Source of the DNA: Arcuatula senhousia
Taxonomy: Eukaryota > Mollusca > Bivalvia > Mytilida > Mytilidae
Reading direction: 5' to 3'
Assembly: GCA_963971305.1 (NCBI GenBank)
Contig: OZ020306.1
Coordinates: 70,219,022 to 70,283,021 of the forward strand
DNA: 64,000 nucleotides
The notes under the pieces were generated by a model. That model saw only the letters and a program-made list of their open reading frames with translations. It searched no databases and was not told the DNA's origin. Below, in pieces: positions 1 through 11,500 of this stretch. Both the position numbers and the translations under genes were made by a program. Position 1 is the first letter of the stretch. Every line of letters begins with the position of its first letter.

Positions 1-110
1 TCATATTGTATGACTGTATTTATGTATGTGTGCATTAATGAAAAATTGTAATATTGTGTGTTGAATGTTTGACCTGAATAAAACTATCTATCTATTAGCT
101 TAATAATTAT
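1..110 (+). repeat. Probable LINE 3' tail fragment
   Basis: The segment reads as a non-LTR retrotransposon 3' end: it closes with AATAAAACTATCTATCTATT, a short tetranucleotide run after an AATAAA-like signal. Similar endings occur at 28590-28640 and 33320-33350 in this window. No coding part is visible because the window starts here. Confidence 0.4.
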
Positions 111-451
111 GAACATTTATATTTCTGTAACGTTTTCTTCCTAGACTAGGCAATGAAGAGTTTGACTGCCATTTCTAAGTTTATCATTGAAAATATTGTT
201 TGATATAGATCTATGTGTTGAAAACAACCTGGCTTATTTTTTTTTATTTCTCGCACTGTCTTTCTTAAACAACTATATTTGAGGTTGTTGGGTCTACCGT
301 CATCTTATATCAATCTTTTTTTTTTGCTACTTTGCTCCTTTGTTGTTCAAAGAGAGATAACTTTTGTTTGTTTTTCAATGTCATACGCAGTAGATTTTTG
401 AAATTTTCATTTGCGTAAGCGACAAGCGTTGATAGCAACGAAATTATCGAA

Positions 452-635
452 ATGGCAGTGACGATAGATTTAACACAAGGGGAATACACATCTTTTAGTG
501 GATCTACCGAAGAAGATATTAATTATGCCAAAACATTTTGGCAATCTGTACACCTTCAGCCACCAGTGGAGTCACGATTGGTGTCAAGTGACATAAAACA
601 AAGACTAAAAATTGCACCTTCAGCTGGTTCAATAA
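452..635 (+). CDS. Unrecognised gene, coding exon 1
   Basis: This exon carries 61 codons plus one base and ends at donor GTATGG, inside TCAATAA|GTATGG. Reading through the donor stays open to 742, but the downstream exon phases fit only the spliced form. Confidence 0.8.
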
Positions 636-3600
636 GTATGGTTTTCTATAGCTCTGTATGGTCCTATTTTATTTATTTTCTTATTTATTTGGCGGACTAT
701 CGGTCTATGGACAATGTTAAAAAAAAGAGCGCTTATAAATAAGTTTACCTTCTGATTGACACATTTAAAAGGGCATTTTAACAGTGGGTGGGGGTTAAAC
801 AGGAACATGCAAGTCCTTAAATGGGACATCCAAGCAAAATTATAATTTTTTTAAAAGATTAAAAGGGTCCTAAGAGAGAATCAATGACGTTTTTTAACAT
901 TCGACAAATAATAAGAAAAAAGGTTAAAAAACAAGGTAATTCAATATCAGAAAGCTACTACCTCATGATTTAAAGTCTGGTACCCTCGGCCACCCAGCTC
1001 CAATTTAAAGAGTAGCACGTGGACCATAACAGCTCACAGCTAGTTTCATGAATATTTTAAATTCAAATTAAAAAGTATTATCAATTTTTCATCATACTTG
1101 TATGCATTCACAATAGAAATCAGCCAGCAGTCTTCATTGTGTTGTTTGTCATCTTGCAATTTGCCGTCCCCCCAACATGTAGGTACCAATTTTTATGGTT
1201 TGGTGAAAAAGAAACAACTTTGTGTGTGAATCTGTAGTCTGTGGTATAAAGACCAATGTTAAATTTCTTTTCTGTTGAGTATGAAATTTTCGTGACAAGG
1301 CTACTCACAAAAACTGTGAAAATTGATTCCCCACGAATAAAAATGAAAGAGGATGGTAAAGGGTTATTTTCGTGCACCGTGTTTGACATTTTTTATTTTC
1401 TGTTCATTGATTTCTGAATTTTTTATTTCTCGTTCAGCCGTGCATATGGGGCTCATAGTTCATCGTGTTCACCATAATTTATTTTTTGTGTTTCGTGATT
1501 TGCATGGATTATTTTTCATTCATGGTATTTTAGACAAAAAATGCTACACAAAATATTGTTCACCAAGAAATCATAAAATTCGACAACTTCTCAATTTTCG
1601 CCTACTCCTTGCAGTGTTGTACTGTTTCAAGAATACACAACTGTCAAAAACTGAGCGAAATTCAGGGATTTCCCTTCATTTAAGAATAATATTTTGTTTC
1701 TTTATTTATTGTGCATCGAGATCAGCAAGAATTATTTTTCATTCATCGTGCAAGTCACATTTTATTTGCCGTTCAGCCGTGCACAGCACCCCCCTTTACC
1801 ATCCTCATGAAACACATCATCTTATAATTAATGAGATAAATTGAAGAAAGTTTCCTCTTTTCATGAACATTGAATAACTCTAAACCCACAGTATTTTTAA
1901 TTCTTTTTCTTTTTTTCCAGAATCACAACAAGTTCATATGTGGAATGATGAATCTAAAGGTAAGCTCAAATTAATTTGTAGAAGATGGCAATGATTAAAA
2001 AAAAAACTGTCTTATTTAGTGCTTAAAAGTACGGAATTATTTTGTCTATAGCAGAAAATAGTGTCTTCACCTGAAATATAACTATTTCATTTGCTCTATG
2101 TTTCAAATAAATCGTAAAAACAGAACTATCCCTTGCTCTCTGTTGAATGTTTGTTTCAGCCCATTTCTTGACATGACCTCATTTTTAACGATGTAATTTT
2201 AAGTCCTCCGCCAGTGAGAACAGTTTCTGGACATAATATGAATCTTGCATGTAACAGAACAAAACTGCAAAACATTCAAATGTAAAGTTTTTAATGGTTA
2301 TATTTTTTTTTATAAAAGGGTATATGGAGTAAATGAACACAGGGACATTTCACATGTAAACTCCAACTGCAGTTTATTTTTATGAGCTGTATGGCCATTT
2401 CGGAATTGTTTTCCTCATAAGCAGCATCTGACAAACTTTTTATTATAAATTTTCAAAAATCAGATGTATGCTTTTTGAATCAAATTATCTTCCATGCAAA
2501 TCTATTCATCAAGTACTCAGAATAATGTAAATTCCAGAGGAAAGAGCAACAAGAGAGTTTCTGATGCGAGCCAAGACAATGGAAAAACTAGAGGAGTATG
2601 GAAGAATGCAGAAATTTGCCAGGGCCATGGAAGAAGATAAAGAACTTGTCAGGAAACATAGGGAAGAAAGAATCAAGGTACTTTGCAGGGGCCCATCCAG
2701 AATTTTCGGATAGGGGGAGGGGGCACTGGCACATTTTCCGCCTAGCAGAGTGAGGCGGGAAATTTTTGACAGATTTAGGGGGGAGCATGACTGTCCTTCA
2801 AGCCCCCTCTAAATCCACACCTGCTGTGCTAAGCTGGTTTCATTCTTGTATACAACAAGATCCTTAGATCACAATTAAAGAAGAAGGTTTTGTAATATTA
2901 AACCTAATTTAAGGTTCATCTGTACCTTTCGTTAAAAATGGCGAAATTTTCTACCTATTTTTTAGTATATGCAGAACAAAAACTACAAATAAAATAATAA
3001 AATAAAGCATAGCTGGACCTAGATATGGTAATTTCTGATTCAATTTCTAACAATTTTTCATTTTAAGTTCCTTAAAACTAAAGATCTCTTTTTTTTCCTG
3101 TTCAGATTTTATATTGAAAAAGGACAAACTATCCCTATTGTGCCTCTTACATGAAACGAGGTGAACACTTTTAGGTAAATCCCTTATTGAAAGTTGCATG
3201 AAATTTGAGGCCACAAGAAAGGGTGAAAGTGATATTAGCCTTAAATCGGGTGTTTTTAAAAGCGGAGAAAAAAAGAGATCTCTAAAATAAAGGATTTTTT
3301 CAGGAAGAATTCATAGTGAAAAGGTAAGAATTTTTAATATCTAGGTCCAGCTACACTTGATATTTCAATTTTATGTGCAGTTTTGGCTGTGCATATACTG
3401 AAAATAGAGTAAAAATAACGCCATGTTTTAAAGAAAGGTACAGAAGAACCTTAACCAACATTATCTTTAAAAACAAATTTGGAGTACCCTTGTAAAGTCG
3501 GGACTGTGCATACTACTGTTAATTATGTTACTCTATGCTTTGCCTCAATTTTAAGATTTGTTGAATCTTTAATTAGGATGTTTAATAACCACATTTTGAT

Positions 3601-4000
3601 CAGGTTTACGAGAAATGGACTGAATATTCTAATATGGTCTTGTACCGAATATCGTTACAATTTTAATGAAAGGTACATGGATTTTTCTTTTTATCCTTAA
3701 ATTTCTTTGTTTATTTCCTATCTTGACAGAAAACAAGAAATTACAAGATCAATTTTTTGCCCATGACTATCTTTTATTGAAGGAACATTATTGTGTCTTT
3801 TTATAAAATTAAAATGCATTTTTTTCTTTCGGTAGAAAGAGGAAATCTCCAGAGGAAAAGGACTTGGTAAAAAGAAAGTCAAAGAAGCTTTCGTTGAAAA
3901 TGACATTGATAATCCACAAGAAGAGACTTCAGAAGAAGCTTTAAAACAGTTAGACGAATTTGATAAAAACAAATACGGAGCGGACTCAGATTCTGATTAG
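452..4000 (+). CDS. Unrecognised four-exon gene, 175-residue charged coiled-coil-like protein
   Basis: Four exons join in phase: 452-635, 1921-1959, 2538-2677 and 3836-4000. All introns are GT-AG, and the total is 528 bp including TAG. The start ATG at 452 follows GAAATTATCGAA and is the first ATG of the open frame. Residues 1-61 are mixed and include the stretch EEDINYAKTFWQSVHLQPPV. Residues 75-125 are rich in E, R and K (REFLMRAKTMEKLEEYGRMQ, then KELVRKHREERIKKEE) and look like a coiled coil. The C-terminus is acidic and ends GADSDSD. There is no signal peptide or membrane segment. AATAAA at 4401-4406 is a likely poly(A) signal, and the gene converges tail-to-tail with CHEK1. I cannot assign a family or function. 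The exon structure, phase and compositional bias make a real protein gene very likely. Confidence 0.85.
1173..1345. repeat. Dispersed repeat, diverged copy (ACTGTGGATTCATT family)
   Basis: Contains pieces such as GAAATTTTCGTG, ACTGTGAAAATTGAT and CCACGAATAAAAATGA. These also occur in better copies at 21460-21686 and 47499-47704, where the end reads AATAAATGAATCCACAGTA. It lies in intron 1 of the unrecognised gene. Confidence 0.45.
1349..1806. mobile_element. MITE, 15-bp perfect TIR with ATGAAA target duplication
   Basis: The left end GAGGATGGTAAAGGG is the exact reverse complement of the right end CCCTTTACCATCCTC. ATGAAA directly flanks both ends (1343-1348 and 1807-1812). The 458-bp interior has two copies of GTTCAGCCGTGCA and no plausible transposase, so this is a non-autonomous DNA transposon in intron 1. 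A 163-codon open frame on the plus strand overlaps the element and is not a gene. Confidence 0.75.
1921..1959 (+). CDS. Unrecognised gene, coding exon 2 (39 bp)
   Basis: A short exon between a strong acceptor (TTTTTTTCCAG) and donor GTAAGC. It encodes SQQVHMWNDESK with split codons on both sides; only this frame lacks a stop and joins exons 1 and 3. Confidence 0.75.
2538..2677 (+). CDS. Unrecognised gene, coding exon 3
   Basis: Acceptor AAATTCCAG, donor AAG|GTACTT. It encodes about 47 residues that are strongly charged and helical in pattern (ERATREFLMRAKTMEKLEEY and following). Confidence 0.8.
2686..2823. mobile_element. hAT-like MITE with CAGGGGC...CACCTG ends
   Basis: The left end CAGGGGCCCATCCAGAATTT and the reverse complement of the right end (CAGGTGTGGATTTAGAGGG) resemble hAT MITE termini of the CAGGGGCGGATCCAG type. 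It begins 9 bp after the exon 3 donor. No clear target duplication is visible. Confidence 0.55.
2908..3454. repeat. Foldback (palindromic) element in intron 3
   Basis: The left arm (AAGGTTCATCTGTACCTTTC, then AAAAATGGCG, TAGTATATGCAGAA and AGCTGGACCTAGATAT) is matched in inverted order on the right (ATATCTAGGTCCAGCT, TGCATATACTGAAAA, CGCCATG, GAAAGGTACAGAAGAACCTT). The symmetry centre is near 3181 and the arms are imperfect but extend over 200 bp each. It looks like a foldback transposon; its transcript could form a long hairpin. Confidence 0.65.
3836..4000 (+). CDS. Unrecognised gene, coding exon 4 (last)
   Basis: Acceptor TTTCGGTAG. The exon encodes KEEISRGKGLGKKKVKEAF, then an acidic tail ending DKNKYGADSDSD and TAG. 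Confidence 0.8.
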   Translation, partial: KEEISRGKGLGKKKVKEAFVENDIDNPQEETSEEALKQLDEFDKNKYGADSDSD

Positions 4001-4400
4001 TGATATTTCTCTACTCACTTTGTTTAAGTTATAAATTATTTAAAACATGTAAAAAATGTATTGGTAGGTGTTAAGGATGGATTGCAAATTGCTGAATGCA
4101 AATGGGATGGATACTTGTATTTTTTCATACTTTCCTACTGGCTATTCCATCAATAATTAGATGGGGGTTGGGAAGGCACTTTATATATTTTTAGATGGGC
4201 ATGGGGTAAATTATGTTGGCTTCCATTATTCCTTATTATAAATTTTATATAAATTTGTGTTGGAAGTTGGGTCTGGAAAAAAGTGCCTTCCCCACCTATT
4301 CATTTATGGAATATCCCTTATACAGGAACTTATAATATACATTGTGTATTGTAAACCAACTTTTTTTTTGTGAGGGATTTATTTTTGCAAATATCATAAA

Positions 4401-4406
4401 AATAAA
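4401..4406 (+). terminator. Candidate poly(A) signal of the unrecognised gene
   Basis: AATAAA lies 400 bp after the stop codon, in an AT-rich 3' region. It is the first canonical hexamer seen downstream of the stop. Confidence 0.45.
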
Positions 4407-5390
4407 ATGTCACAAATAATTCATTTTTCATAGTAAAATATTTGTTATATCAAAGAACAGTGAACATAAATAGCTACAAAATCATGAAAATTTCACTCTG
4501 ACATTCAAACACAATATAAAGTAGTATTGAAAATAGGTTGATTTACAGTAAACATGTAGCATTTAGGAAAATTGCAGCGTGTGCGTGAATTCATGGAATT
4601 TTTGAATTTGTGAAACAAATGTATGAAAGATGTCTGATTTTTTTTTTGGTTCATATGTGATGCAAGTTGTTTAAATGTTAAATTGTTGAAAATAAAAATC
4701 CATTTGAAAATATCAATGACTTTTATTTCATCATCAATGGATGTCATGATCTTTGAAATAACATACAACATTCATACATAAAGCACCTTGATCTAAGATC
4801 TAACAAATCATAAAAACCAGACAAAAAAATCATTTTCTCCAGCACAAAAAAACATGTATTTTTCTCCCAACTCTTCAAATATTTAATCATTGAATCAAAA
4901 TAAACTTGGCATTCAAATGTTCTGAAACAAAACAACAAAATTTCATTGTATTATACAGTTGAAGTTTACTTCTAGTGTTTCACATGCAGACAGATTCATA
5001 ATATCAAATATAAAATTTACAAACAAATACATATTTATGTAATATACATGAAGTAGAAACTAATTTCTGCACTGACATGACTGATAATTTTTTAAATATT
5101 ATAAAATTATTTTATAAAAAATTGTAAAAATTGACTTATTGAGAAATAATGGAATTTTTGCACTTTTATTAATATTGAACTCTACAATAGTTTATATGTA
5201 AAACCTTAAATAACTTGTGGTTACATTAATTCATAATTCTATGCACTTTCACACTTGTCTATTAATGTAAAAATTTCAGTAACAACGCCAGCATTCTCTC
5301 TGTGATATAAAAATGTCTACAAAATGTTATGGAATGGTAAATCCACCTGTGATGGAATGAGGCTCCTCACAGGGTAATTTACTGAAGACA

Positions 5391-5501
5391 TCATGCAATC
5401 TGTGAAGGAATGAGGGGCCAGGCAGGGGGAATTTTACTGATGACGGTCTTCATCTGGTTTTTAATGGTTATAAATCTTCTCTTGAATTCCAAGCCATCAC
5501 C
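5391..5501 (-). CDS. CHEK1: CHEK1 coding exon 14 (C-terminus and stop)
   Basis: A long T tract ending TTTTTTGCAG precedes the exon. It encodes [16 protein letters not shown], matching the end of the KA1-like domain, then a diverged tail ([13 protein letters not shown]) and TGA. The 3' UTR follows downward; TTTATT (AATAAA in sense) at 5165-5170 is a candidate poly(A) signal. Confidence 0.95.
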   Translation of the reverse strand, partial: GDGLEFKRRFITIKNQMKTVISKIPPAWPLIPSQIA

Positions 5502-8500
5502 CTGCAAAAAAAAAAAATAATAAAAAAAATTGTGAAAAGATAAATATATTGTGTTGTAAATATTAACCCACACTTGACTCATGAAAACAGAAACATTCAT
5601 AATTTTTTTTTGTTCAAGCACATGCACAATGTAATAACCTTTAATGACTTGAAAAAAAACCCTATTATCTCCCCTTAATAATATCAGCAAGTAATAAAAA
5701 AATTAATGTACTTGCTTCATGCAGTTTCATGATGACTGCATGAAGCAGTTAAGGAGTTGTACTTACAAGATATATGACTAGATGGACAGATGGGGATTCC
5801 TATATAACACCAAATATGCCATAATAAAATTCCTAGATTCTCACCCAAAGGAGTAGGGGCGATAAGGCCTGTTTTTGGCAAAAAATTTTACCCAATTCTC
5901 AACCTTTGAATACTGTTTTCAAATGTTGAAAAAATATTTATTAAACAATCAAACAAGAGTTAAAACTAAAGTATGTCTCGCCTGCTGGCACCATCAGAAA
6001 CAATTCTTCTTTCTTACTTCCACTATATTTTGAATTTACATGGATTTTCAGTTTCTGAGATCAAAGATGCCTAAACATTGCAAATATATGCAATTAAAAT
6101 AATCAAAGTCACTCAACCGGAAAATCAAGGTCAAGGTAAAAAGATGAGGATGTAACTGTGCTAAGCTACTGCTGGGGTATATGCATACAAAGTTTTATCA
6201 ACCTAGGACTTATAGTTCTTGAGATATGGAGGTGCTCGCAAAACTTATCCATTGCTATTATATGTAATGAAAATTGTCAAAGTCACTAAACCGGAAAATC
6301 ATGGTCAAGGTCAAAAGATTGGGATGCAACTGTGCTAAGCTACTACTGGGGCATATGCATACAACGTTTCATCAACCTAGGACCTATAGTTCTTGGGATA
6401 TGGAGGTACTCGCAAAACTTTTCCATTGCTATTATATGTATTGAAAATTTTCAAAGTCACTCAACCAAAGTCAAAAGATGGGGACGCAAATGTGCTAAGC
6501 TACTACTGGGGCATTTGCATACCAAGTTTCATCAACCCAGGACCTATAGTTCTTGAGATATGGAGGTGCTCATAAAACTTTTCATAAAAGTTAACACCGC
6601 CGTCGGACACTTTTGCATACACTTCATATTTTTAGGCTAGATAACAGCCTTATCGCCCCTACTCCTTTCTTGAAAATATGGGGCTGGCGGGTGAATTTAG
6701 TTTTTATCTTTTATTTTTTTTGGATAAAATATTCTGTCATTTTAAAGAAAAATAGCCAAAATTTGACAAAATATCACAAAAAAAAATAACAAGAAGCTCC
6801 CAGGAGCCTGAATCGCTCACCTGGTCTTGATGTCGACCCTAAAAAGACTTTTTTAGAGCTAAATGAGCTGAACATTTAAGCAAGTAACAGATTTTCTCTA
6901 TCTACTATAGTTTCCAATCTGTAGCCGTAGGCCCAAATCATGAACAAACGTTATTTTAAGGCCATAACCCCTATAAGGAGTCATCTGACAACTTTGACCC
7001 TATGGAGACTTTTGTAGAGCTAAATAAGCTGAACATTTAAGCAAGCAATAGCTTCTCTCTATATGCTATAGTTTTCATTTTATAGGCCAAAACATGAAAG
7101 AACATTATTTTAGGGGCCATAACCCCTATAAGGGGACATCTGACAACTTCGACCCTATGGAGACTTTTGTAGAGCTAAATAAGCTGAACATTTAAGCAAG
7201 CAATAGCTTCTCTCTATCTGCTATAGTTTTCATTCCATAGGCCAAAAACATGAAAAAACGTTATTTTAGGGGCTGTAACCCCTATAAGGGGTCATCTGAC
7301 AACTTTGACCCTATGGAGACTTTTGTAGAGCTAAATGAGCTGAACATTTAAGCAAGCAACAACTTTTCTCTATCTGTCATAGTTTTCATTCTATAAGCCA
7401 AAAACATGAAAAAATGCTATTTTTCACCTTTAAGGGGTCGTAACTCCTATAAGGGGTCATCTGACAACTTTGACTCAATGGAGACTTTTGTAGAGCTTTT
7501 GATGCTGAAGCAGTAGTGTGGCATCAGATTTCATCTTCATGTATCTCTTATACTTTTTGATTTACAAGCCAAAAACAGTAGTCTGACCCCCCTGGTCTAT
7601 ATAGTAACAGCGGCCATGTTGTTTGGACAGTGGTCACTATTTGTGCAATCTTGGTAGAGGACATTCCATAGATGAAGTGTGCAAAGTTTCAGAGGAGAAG
7701 ATTTTCAAAGAAAAGTTAACGACGACGGACGACCACAGACGCCAAGTGAAGGCAATAGCTCACATGGACCTTTGGTCCAGGTGAGCTAAAAATTGAATTT
7801 TTTGAGGGGGCTGAAAAAATGGGGGATGAGAATCTAGGATATTTTTTATAATGGCCTTGTGAGCATAATATTTTGTTGTTTGATGTATTGAAAACTGTGA
7901 AACATTTAACATTACCTTAGACAATCGAAAATCCAGTAATAGATTTTCTCCCATCTCTAGTAAACAGGCCTTGAACACAAGTGATACATTTCTTCTGTCC
8001 ATTGTGGAGACAGTAACCTTTTTAAAAGATATGTTTATTAAAAAAATCATAGAAAGATCATACAGATGTCTATTTAAAGGCATCATTAATTTATAAAATT
8101 ATTAATAGTATCCATTATAACAAATTCCATGTTAAGAAGCAGAGGAACCAATGGGGTATCTGAATGTCAAAAGTCTGAAAGGGCAGAGACAAAACCAGTA
8201 AACACCAACAAGAACGGGACAAAAACAGACAACATGTTAAACATGGAAACACAAAAATAACTGAATATCAATCAACAATGTGAACTCTAGTCGAAACGAG
8301 AGTGAACTCAGGTGCTCCAGAAGAGTAAGCAGTTCCTGCTTGCTATGCTATAGCACATCGTCGCGTTGCCAACAGTCAATTCAGTGTGTTAAACTAGAAT
8401 ATTTCTATAAAACAGGCCTTAACACCAGGGCTACATTTCTCTTGCCCATTGTGGAGACAGTTACACGAGAAAAAAATCACATAAACATCTATTTACAAAA

Positions 8501-11500
8501 AACTTCATCAAAAAGTGTCAAGCAAAACAAATTCTGTGTTGAATAAACCTCGCAGGAAGGATCTGTTTTTAAGGATTTACCTTCATTTGATGTTAGATCC
8601 TTTTTTTATCTATTATAATGAATAAGTTGTTGTCAGTGCAAGGTTGTAAGTAGATTTTAAATTTTCTTAAAGTTAATTTGTGTATTTCTTAATCTCTTAG
8701 AATTTAACAATGCTTGGTCAGTATCAAAAATATGGTCTTGTGTTCAGCGGCAACATTTCAAGGGGTGATATTATGATGCATTGCCCCTAGCTAACATGGT
8801 AATTTCTAGAAAATCCTTTTTTTAGGGGGGGAGTGATGTTTAAATAGAAAATTTCATGTAAAAATAAACAAGTGGTTGAAACAGGGCTTTATCACTTGTT
8901 TTGCATTTCTGTTTCTTATTTTTAGAAGAAAAGATTGTGGTGTATTTTTTAAAAGCCAGAGAGTTGATTGTTTTACTTGCTCTGTGCCTATTATTATATA
9001 AAGCTCCGTAAAAGTAGACCTGTTGTGGTATTCTTGTCAGAATTTTCTAGCATATCTCAAAACATGCATAATGCCGTAGGTGTATCTGTGATGCTCCCTA
9101 TAACACAGCTAGTAACAGATATCTTACAATGCTAGGAGTATTCCTCTTCCAGTTGTATCCCAGTTTCTCCAGGACCTTATCTAGTTCTTTATTAGTTTCC
9201 TCTTTGTCAGTTTTAACAAAGAATCTGGTCATTCTTCTCACTAACTTCTGCATTGGAGTCTACAAAACAAAGAAATTTTAAATAATTTACAACCAAATCA
9301 AGTGTTCTTTGCTTATCATTGTCTTTTGCCCAAATATTCAACATACTAGCTGATGTCTGTTGTACATAGCTACATATAGTGTAGGTACAAAATACAAAGT
9401 GTCATTATATTTTCTAGAGCAGAGGGGGGACTGGAAACAAAGATTTATGATGATTATCTGAAAAATTCTGTCCCAAGGGACATAACAAAATTTTGATAAT
9501 AAACTGCATATGGTGTACTCCTACATACCAAGTTTCATTAAATTCTATAAAATTTCAGAGTTGATGGACAAATGGCCAGACAAGACAAAACAATACGTTT
9601 CACAACCAAAGTGTGACTTTTTCCTGATTGGTTGTGAGGAATTTATATGACAGGTTTCAACCTTACCTGAGAGGACCCGGGAGTTCCCTGGAATTGTGAC
9701 GATAACAACATGTGATCAGGATGGACGGGTTGGGAAAAGCTAAATATATGACTTGTGTCATCTGTTGTCGTAGGAGTTGTCTCCCCTCCATGCTGGTTGT
9801 ATTCAGGTTGTGAGCAAGACATACGAGAGGCATCACTGAAAATAAACAGGAAGTAGATAAGAAATAGTCCTTAAATTGAAAAGGTGATCAGGGAATTCAT
9901 ATTAAAATTGCTTACAAAATATAAAGACCCCAATCACCTATAGATAGAAAGTAATTAAATCAAATGCATGCTGGAAATAGTTTTTTAAAGGTGAATTCCA
10001 TATGTATTCTATGTATGTTTGAATAGAACTACCCTAAGACTATACATATATGAAAAAAATCAAAATAAAGTTTAAAAGCAACTTCATACAGGGTTCCACT
10101 TTTTCATGACTAAAATTCCAAGGGTTTTTCAGGACTTTTTAAGGGTAATTTAGTCCTTTTCAAGAAAGAAAATAGTCCTCAAAATGATAGATCCTGATAT
10201 TTTTTTTATACCATTTTTCCAAAACAGCCGACAAAGTGTCATAATAAAATTCAAGGGTTTTTCAAGGATATGTTTTGATTTTTTTAAATTTAAGGACTTT
10301 TCCAGGTCCTTGAACTTAAAAATGAAATTCAAGAGTTTTTCCAGTTTTCAAGGATGCATGGGAACCCTAAACATGTTTACCCTAAACATGTAAACACTTT
10401 TCTAGAGCTAAATGAGCTGAACATTTAAGCAAGCAAAAGCTTTTCTCTATCTACTATAGTTTCATTCTATAGGCCAAAAACATGAAAAAACGTTATTTTA
10501 GGGGCCGTACCCCTGTAAGGGGTCATCTGACAACTTTGACCCAATGAAAACTTTTGTAGTGCTAAATGAACTGAACATTTAAGCAAGCAACAGCTTTTCT
10601 CTATCTGCTATAGTTTTCATTCACTAAGCCAAAAACATGAAAAAATGTCATTTTAGGGGCCGTTACCCCTACATGTATAAGGGGTCATCTGACAACTTCG
10701 ATCCTATGGAGACTTTTGTAGAGCTAAATGAGCTGAACATTTAAGCAAGCAACAGCTCCTCTCTATCTGCTATAGTTTTCATTCCATAGGCCAAAAATAT
10801 GAAAAAAACGTTATTTTAGGGGCTGTAACCCCTATAAGGGTTCATCTGACACCTTCGACCCTATGAAGACTTCTGTAGAGCTAAATGAGCTGAACATTTA
10901 AGCAAGCAACAGCTAATCTCTACCTGCAATAGTTTTCATTCTGTAGGCCAAAAACATGAAAAATCACTTTTTTTCAGGGGCCGTAATCCCTATAAGGGGT
11001 CATCTGACAACTTCGACCCTATGGAGAATTTTGTAAAGCTAAATGAGCTGAACATTTAAGCAAGCAACAGCTAATCTCTATCTGCAATAGTTTTCATTCT
11101 GTAGGCCAAAAACATGAAAAATGGCTATTTTTCACCTTTAAGGGGCCGTAACCCCTATAAGGGGTCATCTGAAAACTTCGACCATATAGAGACTTTTGTA
11201 GAGTTAAATGAGCTGAACATTTAAGCAAGCAAAAGCTAATCTGTATCTGCAATAGTTTTCATTCTGTAGGCCAAAAACATGAAAAAATGCTGTTTTTCAC
11301 CTTCAAGGGGCCGTAACCCCTATAAGGGGTCATCTGACAACTTTGACCAAATGGAGACTTTTGTAGAGCTTTTGATGCTGAATCAGTAGCGTGGCCTCAG
11401 ATTTCCTCTATCTCTTATACTTTTTGATTTTTAAGCCAAAAACAGTTGTCTGACCCCCCTAGTCTATTTTTAGTAACGGCGGCCATGTTTTTTAACGGAT

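Larger units (their letters stand above)
5818..7856. mobile_element. ~200-bp MITE split by two later insertions
   Basis: The outer ends GCCATAATAAAATTCCTAGA and AATCTAGGATATTTTTTATA then ATGGCC are inverted repeats. Removing 5847-6668 and 6788-7792 leaves a sequence collinear with the uninterrupted copy at 21993-22193, including shared internal stretches such as TTTTAAAGAAAA and AGCCAAAA. It sits wholly in CHEK1 intron 13. Confidence 0.75.

Noticed and set aside
427..441. CGTTGATAGCAACG palindrome before the first gene, resembling an RFX X-box
   Set aside because: The right half fits RGYAAC, but the left half and spacing do not match the X-box consensus.
1353..1844. 163-codon open frame on the plus strand
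   Set aside because: It overlaps the MITE at 1349-1806 and has no protein-like composition or splice sites.
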